A DNA stretch of 64,000 nucleotides from NCBI RefSeq assembly GCF_900117445.1, contig NZ_FPEJ01000009.1:1-64000 (forward strand), written 5' to 3'. The notes beneath the pieces are model-generated. The model worked only from the letters and a program-made list of their open reading frames with translations, ran no database searches and was not told the origin of the DNA. A program made the position numbers and the translations under genes. The stretch is from Hyphomicrobium sp. NDB2Meth4 (lineage in GTDB: Bacteria; Pseudomonadota; Alphaproteobacteria; Rhizobiales; Hyphomicrobiaceae). Of this stretch, positions 28,589-38,856 are shown one piece after another. The first letter of the stretch is position 1, and the number at the start of each line of letters is the position of its first letter.

Positions 28589-28630
28589 AAAAAGGCCGGC
28601 TGCGGGATCTCTTCCGCAGCCGGCCTTTTT
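28589..28630. terminator. Bidirectional terminator between flavodoxin gene and glyA
   Basis: AAAAAGGCCGGCTGCGG (28589-28605) pairs with CCGCAGCCGGCCTTTTT (28614-28630), a long GC stem with A and T runs on both sides, so it can end transcription of both convergent genes. Confidence 0.92.
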
Positions 28631-28643
28631 AATTGCGCCGATC

Positions 28644-29939
28644 TCAGTAGATCGGGAAGCGCTCGCAGAGGGCGATGGCCTGAGCCTTCACCTTCTCTTC
28701 GACGGCGCCGTTGCCGGCCTCGCCGTTCTTTGCCAGGCCGTCGAGAACCTCGGAGATCATGCGGCCGATCTCCTGGAACTCAGCGACGCCGAAGCCGCGC
28801 GTGGTGCCGGCCGGTGCGCCGAGGCGGACGCCCGAGGTCACCATCGGCTTCTCCGGGTCGAACGGCACGCCGTTCTTGTTCGTGGTGATGTTGGCGCGGC
28901 CGAGAGCCTTCTCGGAGATGTTTCCGGTCAGCTTCTTGGGGCGCAGGTCGAGCAGGATCAAGTGCGTGTCGGTGCCGCCGGAAACGAGCGCAAAGCCGTT
29001 GTTCACCAGCACTTCGCCCATCGCCTTGGCGTTCTCGATCACGTTCTTTGCGTAGATCTTGAAGTCGGGACGCAGCGCCTCGCCGAACGCAACCGCCTTA
29101 CCAGCGATGGCATGCATCAGCGGGCCGCCCTGGATGCCAGGGAAGATCGCCGAGTTGATCTTCTTGGCGATGTCCTCGTCGTTGGTGAGGATCATGCCGC
29201 CGCGCGGGCCGCGCAGGGTTTTGTGCGTCGTCGTGGTGACAACGTGCGCATGCGGGAACGGGCTCGGGTGCTGGCCACCGGCGACCAGGCCGGCGAAGTG
29301 GGCCATGTCGACCATGAGGTAAGCGCCGATCTCGTTGGCGATGGCGCGGAACTCAGCGAACTCGATGTGGCGCGGATAGGCCGAGCCGCCGGCGATGATG
29401 ATGCGCGGCTTGTGCTCAAGGGCGAGCTTGTAGACCTCGTCCATGTCGATGCGGTGCGTGTCGGGGCGCACCATGTACGACACCGGCTTGAACCACTTGC
29501 CCGACTGGTTCACAGGCGAGCCGTGGGTGAGATGGCCGCCGTGCGCAAGGCTCAGGCCGAGGATGGTGTCGCCCGGCTGTGCGAGCGCGTTGAACACGCC
29601 CTGGTTCGCCTGGCTGCCCGAGTTCGGCTGCACGTTGGCGAAGCCGCAGCCAAACAGCTTCTTGGCGCGGTCGATAGCGAGCTGCTCGACGACGTCGACG
29701 TACTGGCAGCCACCGTAGTAGCGCTTGCCGGGATAGCCTTCGGCGTACTTGTTGGTCAGGACGCTGCCGGCGGCTTCGAGCACGGCCTTGGAGACGATGT
29801 TCTCAGAGGCGATCAGCTCGATCTCATGCTGCTGCCGGCCAAGCTCGTTCTTGATGGCATCGGCGATTTCAGGATCGCTCTCGCTCAGGGTGGCGGAGAA
29901 AAATCCGCTCTTTGAGGGCTCGGCCTTGGCGTTCAACAT
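28644..29939 (-). CDS. glyA: Serine hydroxymethyltransferase
   Basis: 431 residues. [15 protein letters not shown] (about 40), [18 protein letters not shown] (about 65), and the PLP lysine in [16 protein letters not shown] (about 236) are all intact. It interconverts serine and glycine with tetrahydrofolate. ATG 29939 has AAGGA upstream. The leader contains a near-palindrome (30004-30021). In relatives glyA precedes nrdR; here the HxlR/flavodoxin pair and a terminator lie between them. Confidence 0.96.
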   Translation of the reverse strand: MLNAKAEPSKSGFFSATLSESDPEIADAIKNELGRQQHEIELIASENIVSKAVLEAAGSVLTNKYAEGYPGKRYYGGCQYVDVVEQLAIDRAKKLFGCGFANVQPNSGSQANQGVFNALAQPGDTILGLSLAHGGHLTHGSPVNQSGKWFKPVSYMVRPDTHRIDMDEVYKLALEHKPRIIIAGGSAYPRHIEFAEFRAIANEIGAYLMVDMAHFAGLVAGGQHPSPFPHAHVVTTTTHKTLRGPRGGMILTNDEDIAKKINSAIFPGIQGGPLMHAIAGKAVAFGEALRPDFKIYAKNVIENAKAMGEVLVNNGFALVSGGTDTHLILLDLRPKKLTGNISEKALGRANITTNKNGVPFDPEKPMVTSGVRLGAPAGTTRGFGVAEFQEIGRMISEVLDGLAKNGEAGNGAVEEKVKAQAIALCERFPIY

Positions 29940-30003
29940 TCGTGTTATCCTTGCTTCTCGGACGGATGAATGGGTGCATGCGGGCGGGCGGGCAGCCTGC
30001 AGT

Positions 30004-30021
30004 CTCCTACCATAGTAGGAG
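30004..30021. promoter_or_regulatory. Inverted repeat in the glyA leader
   Basis: CTCCTAC (30004-30010) and GTAGGAG (30015-30021) are perfectly complementary around CATA. It is 65 bases upstream of glyA. It could be an operator or an RNA hairpin; no T-run follows on either side. The regulator is not known. Confidence 0.35.
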
Positions 30022-30100
30022 GGCGCCGCGCCGGGCTCAACCCGTACAGCTTCTTGCGGCTTCCAACTAGCGGTTTTTGCGGGGTGCGCCGAAGCGCGCA

Positions 30101-30120
30101 GGCGGCCTTATTCGGCCGCC
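30101..30120 (-). terminator. Hairpin overlapping the hemA stop codon
   Basis: On the minus strand GGCGGCC (30120-30114) pairs with GGCCGCC (30107-30101) with the hemA stop codon in the six-base loop. There is no T-run directly after it, so it may be a Rho-independent-like stabilising hairpin rather than a strict terminator. Confidence 0.45.
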
Positions 30121-31343
30121 AACCGCACGTACTCGCCCTTGGCGACCGGGCAAGCCTGCCAAAGCTCCGTCAGCGCGCTGATGAGCTGCTCGACCTGGGC
30201 TTCATTGTGCACCGGCGAAGGCGTCAGCCGGATCCGCTCGGTGCCTCGGGGCACGGTCGGATAATTAATGGGCTGGGCATAGATCGCGTAGTGCTCGAGG
30301 AGCGCGTCCGTTACGGCCTTGCAGTGCACCGGATCGCCGATGGCGACGGGCACGATGTGGCTCGGCGACTGCATAACCGGGAGGCCAGCGTCGGTGAGGC
30401 GGCCCTTGACCTCGGCGGCACGCTCCTGGAGCTGTGCGCGCTCGATCTGGCTCGACTTGAGGTGGCGGATGCTGGCGAGGGCACCTGCTGCGATGGCGGG
30501 TGCCAGCGAGGTGGTGAAGATGAAGCCGGCGGCGTACGAGCGGATGGCATCGCAGCAATCGCGCGAGGCAGCGATGTAGCCGCCCATGACGCCGAAGCCC
30601 TTGGCGAGCGTGCCATTGATGATGTCAACGCGGTGCATGACGCCATCGCGTTCGGCGATGCCGCCGCCGCGGGGCCCATAAAGGCCGACGGCGTGGACTT
30701 CGTCGAGGTAGGTCATGGCGCCGTACTTCTCGGCGAGGTCGCAGATCGCGCCGATGGGCGCGATGTGGCCGTCCATCGAGTAGACGCTCTCGAAGGCGAT
30801 GATCTTCGGCGTGGCGCGATCATACTGCTTCAGCTGCGCTTCGAGGTCCTCGATGTCGTTGTGGCGCCAGATATGCTTGGGACCGCGCCCGTGGCGGATG
30901 CCGGCGATCATGGAGGCGTGGTTCTTCTCGTCGGAGAAGATGACGACCCCAGGGAAGAGCTGGGCAAGGGTGGCGAGCGTAGAATCGTTGGCGACGTAAG
31001 CCGAGGTGAACAGAAGCGCGGCTTCCTTGCCGTGCAGGTCAGCAAGCTCGGCTTCGAGCTGCACGTGATAGTGCGTGGTGCCAGAAATGTTGCGGGTGCC
31101 GCCCGAGCCGGCGCCGACCGTATCGATGGCCTCGTGCATGGCGGCGAGAACAGCCGGATGCTGGCCCATGCCGAGATAGTCGTTAGAGCACCAGACTGTG
31201 ATGGGGCGCGCGGCTTCAGCCTCAACGAAGTGGTCGGCTGCAGGGTAGTCGCCGCGGCGGCGCTTCAGATCGGCGAATACGCGATACCGGCCTTCACGAT
31301 GAATGGCGTCGAGCGCATCCCTGAACTGCTTTGCATAGTCCAT
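30108..31343 (-). CDS. hemA: 5-aminolevulinate synthase (C4 pathway)
   Basis: 411 residues. [12 protein letters not shown] (about 52), [15 protein letters not shown] (about 79), the [15 protein letters not shown] block (about 217) and the PLP lysine in [14 protein letters not shown] (about 248) are present. It condenses succinyl-CoA and glycine to 5-aminolevulinate, the alphaproteobacterial route to haem; hemB is 5 kb away on the other strand. The ATG start is MDYAKQF at 31343. The upstream 160 bp before the next gene holds its promoter, but I could not assign boxes. Confidence 0.96.
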   Translation of the reverse strand: MDYAKQFRDALDAIHREGRYRVFADLKRRRGDYPAADHFVEAEAARPITVWCSNDYLGMGQHPAVLAAMHEAIDTVGAGSGGTRNISGTTHYHVQLEAELADLHGKEAALLFTSAYVANDSTLATLAQLFPGVVIFSDEKNHASMIAGIRHGRGPKHIWRHNDIEDLEAQLKQYDRATPKIIAFESVYSMDGHIAPIGAICDLAEKYGAMTYLDEVHAVGLYGPRGGGIAERDGVMHRVDIINGTLAKGFGVMGGYIAASRDCCDAIRSYAAGFIFTTSLAPAIAAGALASIRHLKSSQIERAQLQERAAEVKGRLTDAGLPVMQSPSHIVPVAIGDPVHCKAVTDALLEHYAIYAQPINYPTVPRGTERIRLTPSPVHNEAQVEQLISALTELWQACPVAKGEYVRLAAE

Positions 31344-31505
31344 CAGGCGACTTTCACTCCCCTAGGCATATTTTTCGTTATCATCGCCCGGCAATCCCCG
31401 GCGAGCAACGTGTCTATTGTCGCGCGACCGTTAAAGATGACAACGCGAATTTCAGCGATCTCCAAGCACGAAGCCTTGATGCCGGTCAACGGTGCACCGC
31501 GACAT

Positions 31506-32762
31506 CTAATACGCGGATGCGACGTCGCCTACGCCGTCCTTTAGGTAAATATCCGGGCGAAACTGCGTAACTCCGTCAGGTGTCGCCCAGGCCGTCACGT
31601 AAGCAAAAAACAGCGGCACGGGGCGGCGAAGGCGCACAAACTTAGTCTCGCCGCTCTCTTTCAGTTGCGCGACCTGCTCAGGCGTTCCTTGTCCGGCGAG
31701 GAGCCATGCAGCGAGCTGCTCGATGTTTTGCACGCGCACACATCCTGAGCTGGCCGCTCGGAAATTACGGCCGAAGAGGGACTCCTTCGGGCTGTCGTGC
31801 ATGTAGACAGAGCTCGAGTTGGCAAAGTTGATCTTCAGAAAGCCGAGCGGGTTGTCCTTTCCCGCGGCCTGCCGATACGAAAGCGAAAACGGCTGCGAGG
31901 AACTCCAGTCGATCGATTCCGGGTTGAGCTTCTTGCCACCCTGGTAGGCGTCAATACCGAACTTCAGGAGCACGTTGCCGCCCGACTTCTGCATGTCACG
32001 GCCCTTGGGGATCAGGTCCTCCTTGATGACCGTGGGCGGCAGCGTCCAAACCGGATTGAAGGCGAGGTCGGTGATCGTCGAACGCAAAAGTGGAGTGGGA
32101 CGGTCGGGTTTTCCGACGACGCCCGAGTACCGCGCCACCACGGCGTTGTTCTCCACGGCCTCGATGTGCGCGGCGGGGATATTGACGAGCACGTAGCGCT
32201 TGCCGACGAGCTTCGTCAGGTCAGTGAGGCGAGTGAGATTGGCCTTCAATTGAGCCAAGCGCACCTCGGAGGGGACATTGAGGGCGGCGATGGTGCGCTT
32301 GTCGACGACGCCCGTCGGGGCGAGGCCGTTCGAGGCCTGGAAGCGCTTCACGGCCGTGTCGAGATCGGTGCCAAAGTGCTCGGGATAGTTCGTGTCGGAG
32401 GTGAGGTCGCCAGAGCGCGTCAGGCGGCGACGCAAAATTGCGACGGCCGGATCGGACGAGCCCTGCTCGAGTTCGACGTCGGGCACCAACGGGAAGCCGC
32501 CGCGGGCGACGATTTCCTCGTAATGGGCGATCGCAGCCTTCGTTGGAGCGAGATTGGCTTTCGACAGCGTCGGATAGCCCTTGGGCGGGTTCGATTGCCA
32601 CTCGCGAACAAAGCTGCGGTCGTAGGTTCTATTATATTCGCCGGGCCCCTCGCCTACCGGGCCAAAGCGCAGAAAATCCTGCGCCACTCCGGGGGCGGCA
32701 ATCGCCAACAGCCCCACGCTTGCGGCCGCAGCAGCGGCCAGCTTCCCCCACATCGAGCTCAC
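31506..32762 (-). CDS. ldtP: L,D-transpeptidase, likely LdtR target
   Basis: About 418 residues from GTG 32762, chosen for GGGAGG seven bases upstream. Signal peptide: AAAAAASVGLLAIAAPGVAQ. A peptidoglycan-binding domain (AVKRFQASNGLAPTGVV, about 140) precedes the YkuD domain with HDSPKESLFG and the catalytic SSGCVRVQN (about 335). It is similar in layout to the enzyme at 20182. It lies next to a MarR-type regulator; in Liberibacter and Sinorhizobium the MarR protein LdtR controls the adjacent L,D-transpeptidase gene ldtP, so the same link is inferred here. Confidence 0.86.
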   Translation of the reverse strand: MSSMWGKLAAAAAASVGLLAIAAPGVAQDFLRFGPVGEGPGEYNRTYDRSFVREWQSNPPKGYPTLSKANLAPTKAAIAHYEEIVARGGFPLVPDVELEQGSSDPAVAILRRRLTRSGDLTSDTNYPEHFGTDLDTAVKRFQASNGLAPTGVVDKRTIAALNVPSEVRLAQLKANLTRLTDLTKLVGKRYVLVNIPAAHIEAVENNAVVARYSGVVGKPDRPTPLLRSTITDLAFNPVWTLPPTVIKEDLIPKGRDMQKSGGNVLLKFGIDAYQGGKKLNPESIDWSSSQPFSLSYRQAAGKDNPLGFLKINFANSSSVYMHDSPKESLFGRNFRAASSGCVRVQNIEQLAAWLLAGQGTPEQVAQLKESGETKFVRLRRPVPLFFAYVTAWATPDGVTQFRPDIYLKDGVGDVASAY

Positions 32763-32932
32763 GACAGCCCTCCCGTTTATGACAACGGCGTCATCGTCTT
32801 GTGGGCGTTGCGAAGTCCAACCACGCTGCATCTGGAGACGTTCGCGGCCCGCGTGCGCGAACGTAAGCCGGGGTCCGCGAGGAAGGCAAGCGATGCGCGG
32901 CGCGGAGAGCCAAAGGGGCTTAATATGCGAAG

Positions 32933-32960
32933 AGGAGCCGCGGTACACCGCAGCTCCTCA
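32933..32960 (-). terminator. Hairpin between ldtR and the L,D-transpeptidase gene
   Basis: GAGGAGC (32933-32939) pairs with GCTCCTC (32954-32960), and inside them GCGGT with ACCGC, giving a stable stem with two small bulges. It lies after the ldtR stop and 170 bp before the transpeptidase start. It may end ldtR transcription or act within a joint leader; there is no clear T-run. Confidence 0.5.
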
Positions 32961-32991
32961 TTGAGTTCGTCGCTATGCTGCGAAGCAGCAA

Positions 32992-33501
32992 TCAGAGGCG
33001 ATAGCGAATCTGATCGGACCAGAAGCGCTCAAGTCGAACGAGCGCCTTGTTGAGGTTGCGGAAGTCCTCTTCCGTGACCTCGCCAACGGTCTCAACAGAA
33101 CCGAGCTGGCGCTGGTAGAGCTTCTGCACGACTTCGCATGCTTCCTTGCCCTTCTCGGTCAAGCTGACGCGGACAGAGCGGCGATCGGTTTCCGAACGCT
33201 TGTAGTGAAGATAGCCCATGTCGACGAGCTTCTTCAGATTGTACGAGACGTTCGAGCCGAGGTAGTAACCGCGCGTCTTGAGTTCACCTGCGGTCAGCTC
33301 GCTATCACCGATGTTGTAAAGCAGCAGCGCCTGTACGCTGTTGAGGTCGGCGCCACCAAGACGATCGAACTCGTCCTTGATCACGTCGAGAAGCAAACGG
33401 TGCAGCCTTTCGACGAGGCGCAGTGCTTGCAAATATTCCGATCGGAAGCTGTCTGTCTGAACTGGCGCACGATGGCGCGCCACATCGAGCGCAACACTCA
33501 T
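32992..33501 (-). CDS. ldtR: MarR-family regulator LdtR
   Basis: 169 residues. Winged-helix MarR core: LNSVQALLLYNIGDSELTAGEL (in part, about 55-75), YYLGSNVSYNLKKLVDMGYL (recognition helix, about 80-100) and SETDRRSVRVSLTEKG (wing). The same protein family in Liberibacter and Rhizobiales is LdtR, a ligand-responsive activator of an L,D-transpeptidase gene and stress genes. ATG 33501 has GAGG seven bases upstream. The upstream AT-rich region holds three ATAGT repeats (33595-33616), a candidate autoregulatory site. Confidence 0.85.
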   Translation of the reverse strand: MSVALDVARHRAPVQTDSFRSEYLQALRLVERLHRLLLDVIKDEFDRLGGADLNSVQALLLYNIGDSELTAGELKTRGYYLGSNVSYNLKKLVDMGYLHYKRSETDRRSVRVSLTEKGKEACEVVQKLYQRQLGSVETVGEVTEEDFRNLNKALVRLERFWSDQIRYRL

Positions 33502-33594
33502 AACTAGCCTCACACTGTTTGACGCCGATCCCGGGGAATTTTGTTTTTTCCGGGTTATGCCAACAGGTAGGGCATAAAACTAAAAGTCACCTAA

Positions 33595-33620
33595 ATAGTC
33601 ATAGTAAAAGAATAGTAGTC
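33595..33620. promoter_or_regulatory. ATAGT direct repeats upstream of ldtR
   Basis: ATAGT occurs at 33595, 33601 and 33612 within an AT-rich stretch that is unusual for this GC-rich DNA, about 95 bases upstream of the ldtR start. It may be a promoter with operator repeats. No known LdtR consensus was compared. Confidence 0.3.
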
Positions 33621-33663
33621 GGGGGTGCGCGGAACACTTTATTCAGCGAACCGCGCGTCCAAA

Positions 33664-34782
33664 TTATACCCGTGCAGCCTGCATTTCCGGCCTTGTTGGC
33701 AGCACCATCTCATCGGGGCCCATGGGCACAAAATAATTGTCCACCATCTGCTCTGTCACATCAGAGATGGCCGCTGGATGCCACTTCGGATGGCCGTCCT
33801 TGTCGATTAGAACGGCGCGCACACCCTCGTAAAAATCATGCGCATCGAGGAAGCGGCAGGCGAGGCGATAATCGACGCATAAGGTTTGGCGAAGATCGAG
33901 GGTGCGTGCATCGCGAATGTGCCGGTGTGTAATCTTCAGAGATGTTGGCGAGCGCGAGAGAAGATCGGTAACGACGGCATTCGCCCATTCATTTTGCGAT
34001 CCCGTCACTGCAGAGAGCCGTTCGATGATTTCTTCGACGGTGTCCGCGGAGAAGCACTTCTCAATAAGCGAAGCATATGGCGCCAGTTCGCCAGGTCCAG
34101 GATCGACATGGCGATCATCGAGCACGGTGTCGACGGGCCAGGTGTCGGCAAGTGCTGTCTTGATCTCATCGAAGCGCGCGGCAGGGATGCAGTGCGTCAG
34201 CAATCCCAGCGCATACGCATCGGCGGCCCCAATAGTGCGGCCGGTCAGCCCGAGGTACATGCCGATGGCATTGGGCATGCGCGAGAGTGCCCAAGCGGTG
34301 CCGACATCAGGGAAGAGCCCGATGGCGGTCTCGGGCATGGCGAAGCGGTAACGCTCGCCGGCAACGCGATGGGTGCCAAACAAAGTGATGCCGACGCCCG
34401 AGCCCATCACGGCGCCATCGATCAGCGAGATGGTCGGCTTGGAGAAGCACTCGTGCAGCCAGTTGAGCGCGTATTCATCCTTGAAGGCGAGGCGAGCGCG
34501 CTCGCGGTCGTCTCGTCCCCAGCCGACGATCTCGCGCACATCGCCGCCGGCACAGAACGCCCTATCACCAGCCGACTGGATGACGACGCAATAGGTTTGG
34601 GCCTCACGCGCAAAGCGCGGAAACGCCTCGGAAAGCTTGGCGCGCATGGCGGTGTTGAGCGCGTTAAGCGCGCGCGGTCGGTTCAGCGTGACCAGGGCAC
34701 AAGACCCTTTGGCCTCGACCAGCAACTCCTCCGGAGCTGCTTCCACCGATCCTTCGGCCTGCATGTGCGTGTTGGACGTCAC
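33664..34782 (-). CDS. 3-hydroxyisobutyryl-CoA hydrolase / enoyl-CoA hydratase family
   Basis: About 372 residues, the length of the ECH_2 (3-hydroxyisobutyryl-CoA hydrolase) branch rather than the ~260 of simple hydratases. LNRPRALNALNTAM (about 30), the oxyanion-hole block AFCAGGDVREI (about 75) and GAVMGSGVGITLFG (about 122) followed by MPETAIGLFPDVG (about 148) are intact. The Glu in PETAIG and Asp in PDVG match the hydrolase subgroup. Likely role: valine degradation. The start is uncertain: GTG 34782 or ATG 34764; neither has a strong ribosome site. It is divergent from the extensin-like gene. Confidence 0.85.
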   Translation of the reverse strand: MTSNTHMQAEGSVEAAPEELLVEAKGSCALVTLNRPRALNALNTAMRAKLSEAFPRFAREAQTYCVVIQSAGDRAFCAGGDVREIVGWGRDDRERARLAFKDEYALNWLHECFSKPTISLIDGAVMGSGVGITLFGTHRVAGERYRFAMPETAIGLFPDVGTAWALSRMPNAIGMYLGLTGRTIGAADAYALGLLTHCIPAARFDEIKTALADTWPVDTVLDDRHVDPGPGELAPYASLIEKCFSADTVEEIIERLSAVTGSQNEWANAVVTDLLSRSPTSLKITHRHIRDARTLDLRQTLCVDYRLACRFLDAHDFYEGVRAVLIDKDGHPKWHPAAISDVTEQMVDNYFVPMGPDEMVLPTRPEMQAARV

Positions 34783-34951
34783 GTGTTCACAACTTTCTTC
34801 TCTGCGGGAGGTCACTTGCCGCGCCTCATCATCAATCGGACTGAATCCCCTATACACTGGAGGCGATTACGAAGAAACTTTGCGCGGTCGATTCGCTTTT
34901 TCCTTGGCCGAAGAAGCCGTGCCACACCCTCGAACGGTGGAGACGCGAGAT

Positions 34952-36007
34952 ATGTTGCGATTCGGTGCAGGGCTGACGGTGGCGCTTGGTGTGCTCGCGG
35001 GGCCCTTGAACCCTGCCATTGCAAAGCAGCCCGCACCGAAGGTCGAGCCGGCGCAAGTCCCGCCGCTGCCTGAGCGCAAAGATGCTAAGGCCTCTACCGC
35101 CCCGCCGGCCGACGTCTGGAGCCCGGCTGAAATTGCCGCGGCGAAGTCGCGCTGCGTCGCCGCGCTGAAACATATGGCTGCCGTTTACACCTACGAGGCG
35201 CCCATCAAGGACGGCGACTGCGGCGATCCGGCTCCAATCCGGCTAAGCAAGCTGTCAAACGTCACGTTCGAGCCTGCCGCACTCATCAATTGCGGCATGG
35301 TCGCCCCGCTCAATCAGTGGATTACGCGCGATCTGCAAACCCTGGCGCGCCGCCAACTCGGCGGTCGCATCACCAAAATCGGGGTGATGAGCGACTATTC
35401 TTGCCGCACTGCGCTTGGTCGCATCGGAAAAAAACTCAGCCAGCACGCCTATGTCGATGCACTCGATATCCGCGGCTTCGAGACCGACAAAGGGCGGCAA
35501 GTTGTTGTTTTGACCGGCTGGGGCGCTACAGAGCGGGATCTGGCCAAAGCCAAGCTGATCAAAGAGCAACAGCTCGCGCTCGCCGAAGCGGCGAAAGCGA
35601 AGGCGACCGACCCCAGCAAGACCGCCCCGTCAGCCGACAGCCACAGCATCCTCAAGCCTTCACGCCTGGACGGCAGCGACGTGGTGGCCGCTATCCTGCC
35701 CGGCGGCGTCAATCAGCATCAGAAGGCCGCTCGGCTGGGCGGGCCCGCGGATAAGTCACCCGGCGCGGACAAGGCGCCGAAGCAGTCCGTTGCGACGGCG
35801 GGCACCAAACCGATCAAGCTGAGCAAGGCAGCGCTTGCAGCGTTGTCCTCCACTCCTGATCCGGCCCAGGCCGGCTTCCTGCGCGAGGCTCACGCTGCTG
35901 CCTGCCGCATATTCGGCACCACGCTCGGCCCGGAAGCCAACGAGATGCATCGCAATCACTTCCACGTCGACATGGCCGAGCGAAAGATTAAGAAGATCTG
36001 CGACTAA
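34952..36007 (+). CDS. Exported extensin-like protein (PF06904)
   Basis: About 351 residues. A signal peptide (LRFGAGLTVALGVLAGP...AIA) is followed by a Pro/Lys-rich linker. The extensin-like C-terminal domain spans the rest: DGDCGDPAPIRL (about 90), YSCRTALGRIGKKLSQHAYVDALDIRGF (in part, about 150) and the final HRNHFHVDMAER. The conserved Cys, His and Asp resemble the metal site of D-Ala-D-Ala peptidase-like folds, and periplasmic wall metabolism is plausible. A 100-residue Ala/Lys-rich insertion (about 195-300) splits the domain. ATG 34952 has GGAG upstream. Confidence 0.8.
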   Translation: MLRFGAGLTVALGVLAGPLNPAIAKQPAPKVEPAQVPPLPERKDAKASTAPPADVWSPAEIAAAKSRCVAALKHMAAVYTYEAPIKDGDCGDPAPIRLSKLSNVTFEPAALINCGMVAPLNQWITRDLQTLARRQLGGRITKIGVMSDYSCRTALGRIGKKLSQHAYVDALDIRGFETDKGRQVVVLTGWGATERDLAKAKLIKEQQLALAEAAKAKATDPSKTAPSADSHSILKPSRLDGSDVVAAILPGGVNQHQKAARLGGPADKSPGADKAPKQSVATAGTKPIKLSKAALAALSSTPDPAQAGFLREAHAAACRIFGTTLGPEANEMHRNHFHVDMAERKIKKICD

Positions 36008-36099
36008 GTAGACGTCGCTAGAAGCGGTGCTTCGCTTGCCAAAGCCGGCCTGTTGCGTTGAGTTGCAGCAGGTTGGGCCGGATTGGCCGCCTCGGATGA

Positions 36100-37185
<1,086 letters not shown>

Positions 37186-37192
37186 ATGATAT

Positions 37193-37217
37193 GCGGGCCG
37201 AAACTGTTCCGGCCCGC
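37193..37217. terminator. Hairpin between hemB and the EF-hand gene
   Basis: GCGGGCCG (37193-37200) pairs with CGGCCCGC (37210-37217) around a nine-base loop. The two flanking genes are convergent. No T-run is present, so termination may be factor-assisted. Confidence 0.5.
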
Positions 37218-37240
37218 GCTTGCTCCGTGACCCAGCGCGG

Positions 37241-37648
37241 TCACACGAGCTTCAAGAACTTCTGACCCTTCTTCGACTTGAGCTCGGCCTCGCTGAGCGT
37301 GCCGTCGTTGTCGGGATCGGCGGCCTTGAAGTCCTTCTCGACAATGGCGGTGTACTCGTTGAGGTCGAGCGTACCGTCGTTATCCGGGTCGGCCTTCTTA
37401 ATCGCTGACTTGTCGAGCCGGCCCTTCAGCTCCTTGGCGTCGAGCGTGCCGTCGTTGTCCTTGTCGAGCCGCTTGAACTCGGTGGCGGCGGCGGCCTTGG
37501 CTTCGTTCATATCGACAGTGCCGTCGTTGTCAGGATCGAGCGTCTTCATCAGCGCGGCGTCGACCTTGATCTTCGCTGACGCGGGCTGAGCGATGAACGC
37601 TCCAGCGGCAAGCAGTAGCCCGAGCGAAAGGACTAGCCTTGGAAACAT
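37241..37648 (-). CDS. Exported four-EF-hand calcium-binding protein
   Basis: 135 residues. A signal peptide (LVLSLGLLLAAGAFIAQPASA) is followed by four canonical 12-residue EF loops at 38-49, 62-73, 87-98 and 111-122. Each begins D-x-D-N-D-G-T and ends with Glu: DPDNDGTVDMNE, DKDNDGTLDAKE, DPDNDGTLDLNE, DPDNDGTLSEAE. The spacing of 24-25 residues is that of tandem EF hands. It is probably a periplasmic calcium buffer or sensor; no partner domain is present. It is monocistronic, convergent with hemB. Confidence 0.88.
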   Translation of the reverse strand: MFPRLVLSLGLLLAAGAFIAQPASAKIKVDAALMKTLDPDNDGTVDMNEAKAAAATEFKRLDKDNDGTLDAKELKGRLDKSAIKKADPDNDGTLDLNEYTAIVEKDFKAADPDNDGTLSEAELKSKKGQKFLKLV

Positions 37649-37807
37649 GAGCAGTACTCCGTTCTCTTTTTTCCTTGTGAGGAAGCGAGAGTGGAGGCGC
37701 TGGCGCTCGTCTTCCAGACGAACTGCGGATGCCGGTAAGCGCGCGATGAGGTGCGCGGCATGGAAACAGGGAAAATTTGATAGAAAGTGCGCCCGCGCGA
37801 GGGGCGA

Positions 37808-38320
37808 TCAGCGACGTACGCGGCGGCGAGGTGCGAACGGATCTTCCTCGGGCATGGCCGGCGCATCTGTGGCAGCCGCGTTGGGATCATCGGGATTGGC
37901 GCGCTGCGCGATCGTGCCTTTCGGCTTCTCGCATGCCGTCAGCCACACGTCGAAGACGGGATGCTCGACGGCGTTGATCCCCGGGCTTTCGGCGAACATC
38001 CATCCAGTGAAGATGCGCTTTTCCTGACCGTCGAGTTGTATCTCGTCCACCTCGACGAAAGACGTCGTTTTTGGTTGCTCTTCAGGCGGGCGGGAATAGC
38101 ACACGCGCGGCGTGACCTTCAGCGCACCGAACTGCACCGTCGTGTTGAGCGGAACCTCGAACTTGGAGGTGCGCGCCGTCACCTTGTCGAGAGCCGAGAA
38201 GACAGCGACGCCGTTCTCGATACGGTCAGCGTGGGCGGGGATGGCAACGGAGGCCGTCACAGCGGCGGCTGCCATGATCATGGCGGTGCGCGTATGCCTT
38301 GCTGCGGTAGTGGGCGCCAT
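37808..38320 (-). CDS. DUF2155 exported protein
   Basis: 170 residues. A signal peptide (AMIMAAAAVTASVAIPAHA) precedes the DUF2155 domain: ALDKVTARTSKFEVPLN, PRVCYSRPPEEQPKT and IFTGWMFAESPGINAVEHPVFDVWLTAC (in part). The two Cys residues could form a disulfide. The family usually lies next to the NDUFA12-like gene, as here, but has no assigned function. The start is taken at ATG 38320; the frame is open far upstream across the neighbouring gene, which is a shadow. Confidence 0.8.
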   Translation of the reverse strand: MAPTTAARHTRTAMIMAAAAVTASVAIPAHADRIENGVAVFSALDKVTARTSKFEVPLNTTVQFGALKVTPRVCYSRPPEEQPKTTSFVEVDEIQLDGQEKRIFTGWMFAESPGINAVEHPVFDVWLTACEKPKGTIAQRANPDDPNAAATDAPAMPEEDPFAPRRRVRR

Positions 38321-38454
38321 GCTTGCTGTGCCGCGCTGCTGTGCGGCTCCCTGCTCTGCCTTTCCCTCGCGCGCGAGTGGGGCCGAAATGGGGAGCCGGG
38401 GCGCTTTGGCGATCGGCCGCACGCCATGCTTCACGCGGAACGTCACGCTAAACG

Positions 38455-38856
38455 TCACGCTTCTGGGCGCCAGGGCTTGTAGTCGCCGGTCGCCTTGGGG
38501 CGGGTGCCGGCGGCCAGAATAGAACCTGGTGGACGATAGGCGTTGGGCGTGCCGGTCTCGTTCGGGAGGTGCGGGCGCTGCCAGGGCCGGGGTACGTAGT
38601 TCTCTTCGGTCGGTGGCGTGTCGACCATGTAGTGCAGCCAGCCGTACCAGCCTGGAGGCACCTTCGAGGCCTCGGAGATATCCGTGTAGGTGACCCAGCG
38701 GCGCGGGCGATCGAGCGGTCCTGTGCCCTTCCGCTGCTCGTAGTAGCGGTTGCCGAACTCGTCTTTGCCGACGAGGCGCCCCTGGCGCCAGATCGTCAGG
38801 CGCGTGCCCCAGGTGTTGCCACCCCACCAGCAGAAGATCTCGCTGAAAATTCCCAT
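38455..38856 (-). CDS. NADH:ubiquinone oxidoreductase 17.2-kDa-type subunit (NDUFA12 family)
   Basis: 133 residues. GNTWGTRLTIWRQGRLVGKDEFGNRYYE (in part, about 14-40), RRWVTYTDISEASKVPPGWYGWLHY (in part) and the C-terminal PYRPPGS/YKPWRP blocks define the family. It is the alphaproteobacterial accessory subunit of complex I, homologous to the mitochondrial one, carried on the matrix-side arm. ATG 38856. It is followed by the DUF2155 gene on the same strand, the usual pair in Rhizobiales. The nuo operon itself is not in this window. Confidence 0.92.
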   Translation of the reverse strand: MGIFSEIFCWWGGNTWGTRLTIWRQGRLVGKDEFGNRYYEQRKGTGPLDRPRRWVTYTDISEASKVPPGWYGWLHYMVDTPPTEENYVPRPWQRPHLPNETGTPNAYRPPGSILAAGTRPKATGDYKPWRPEA

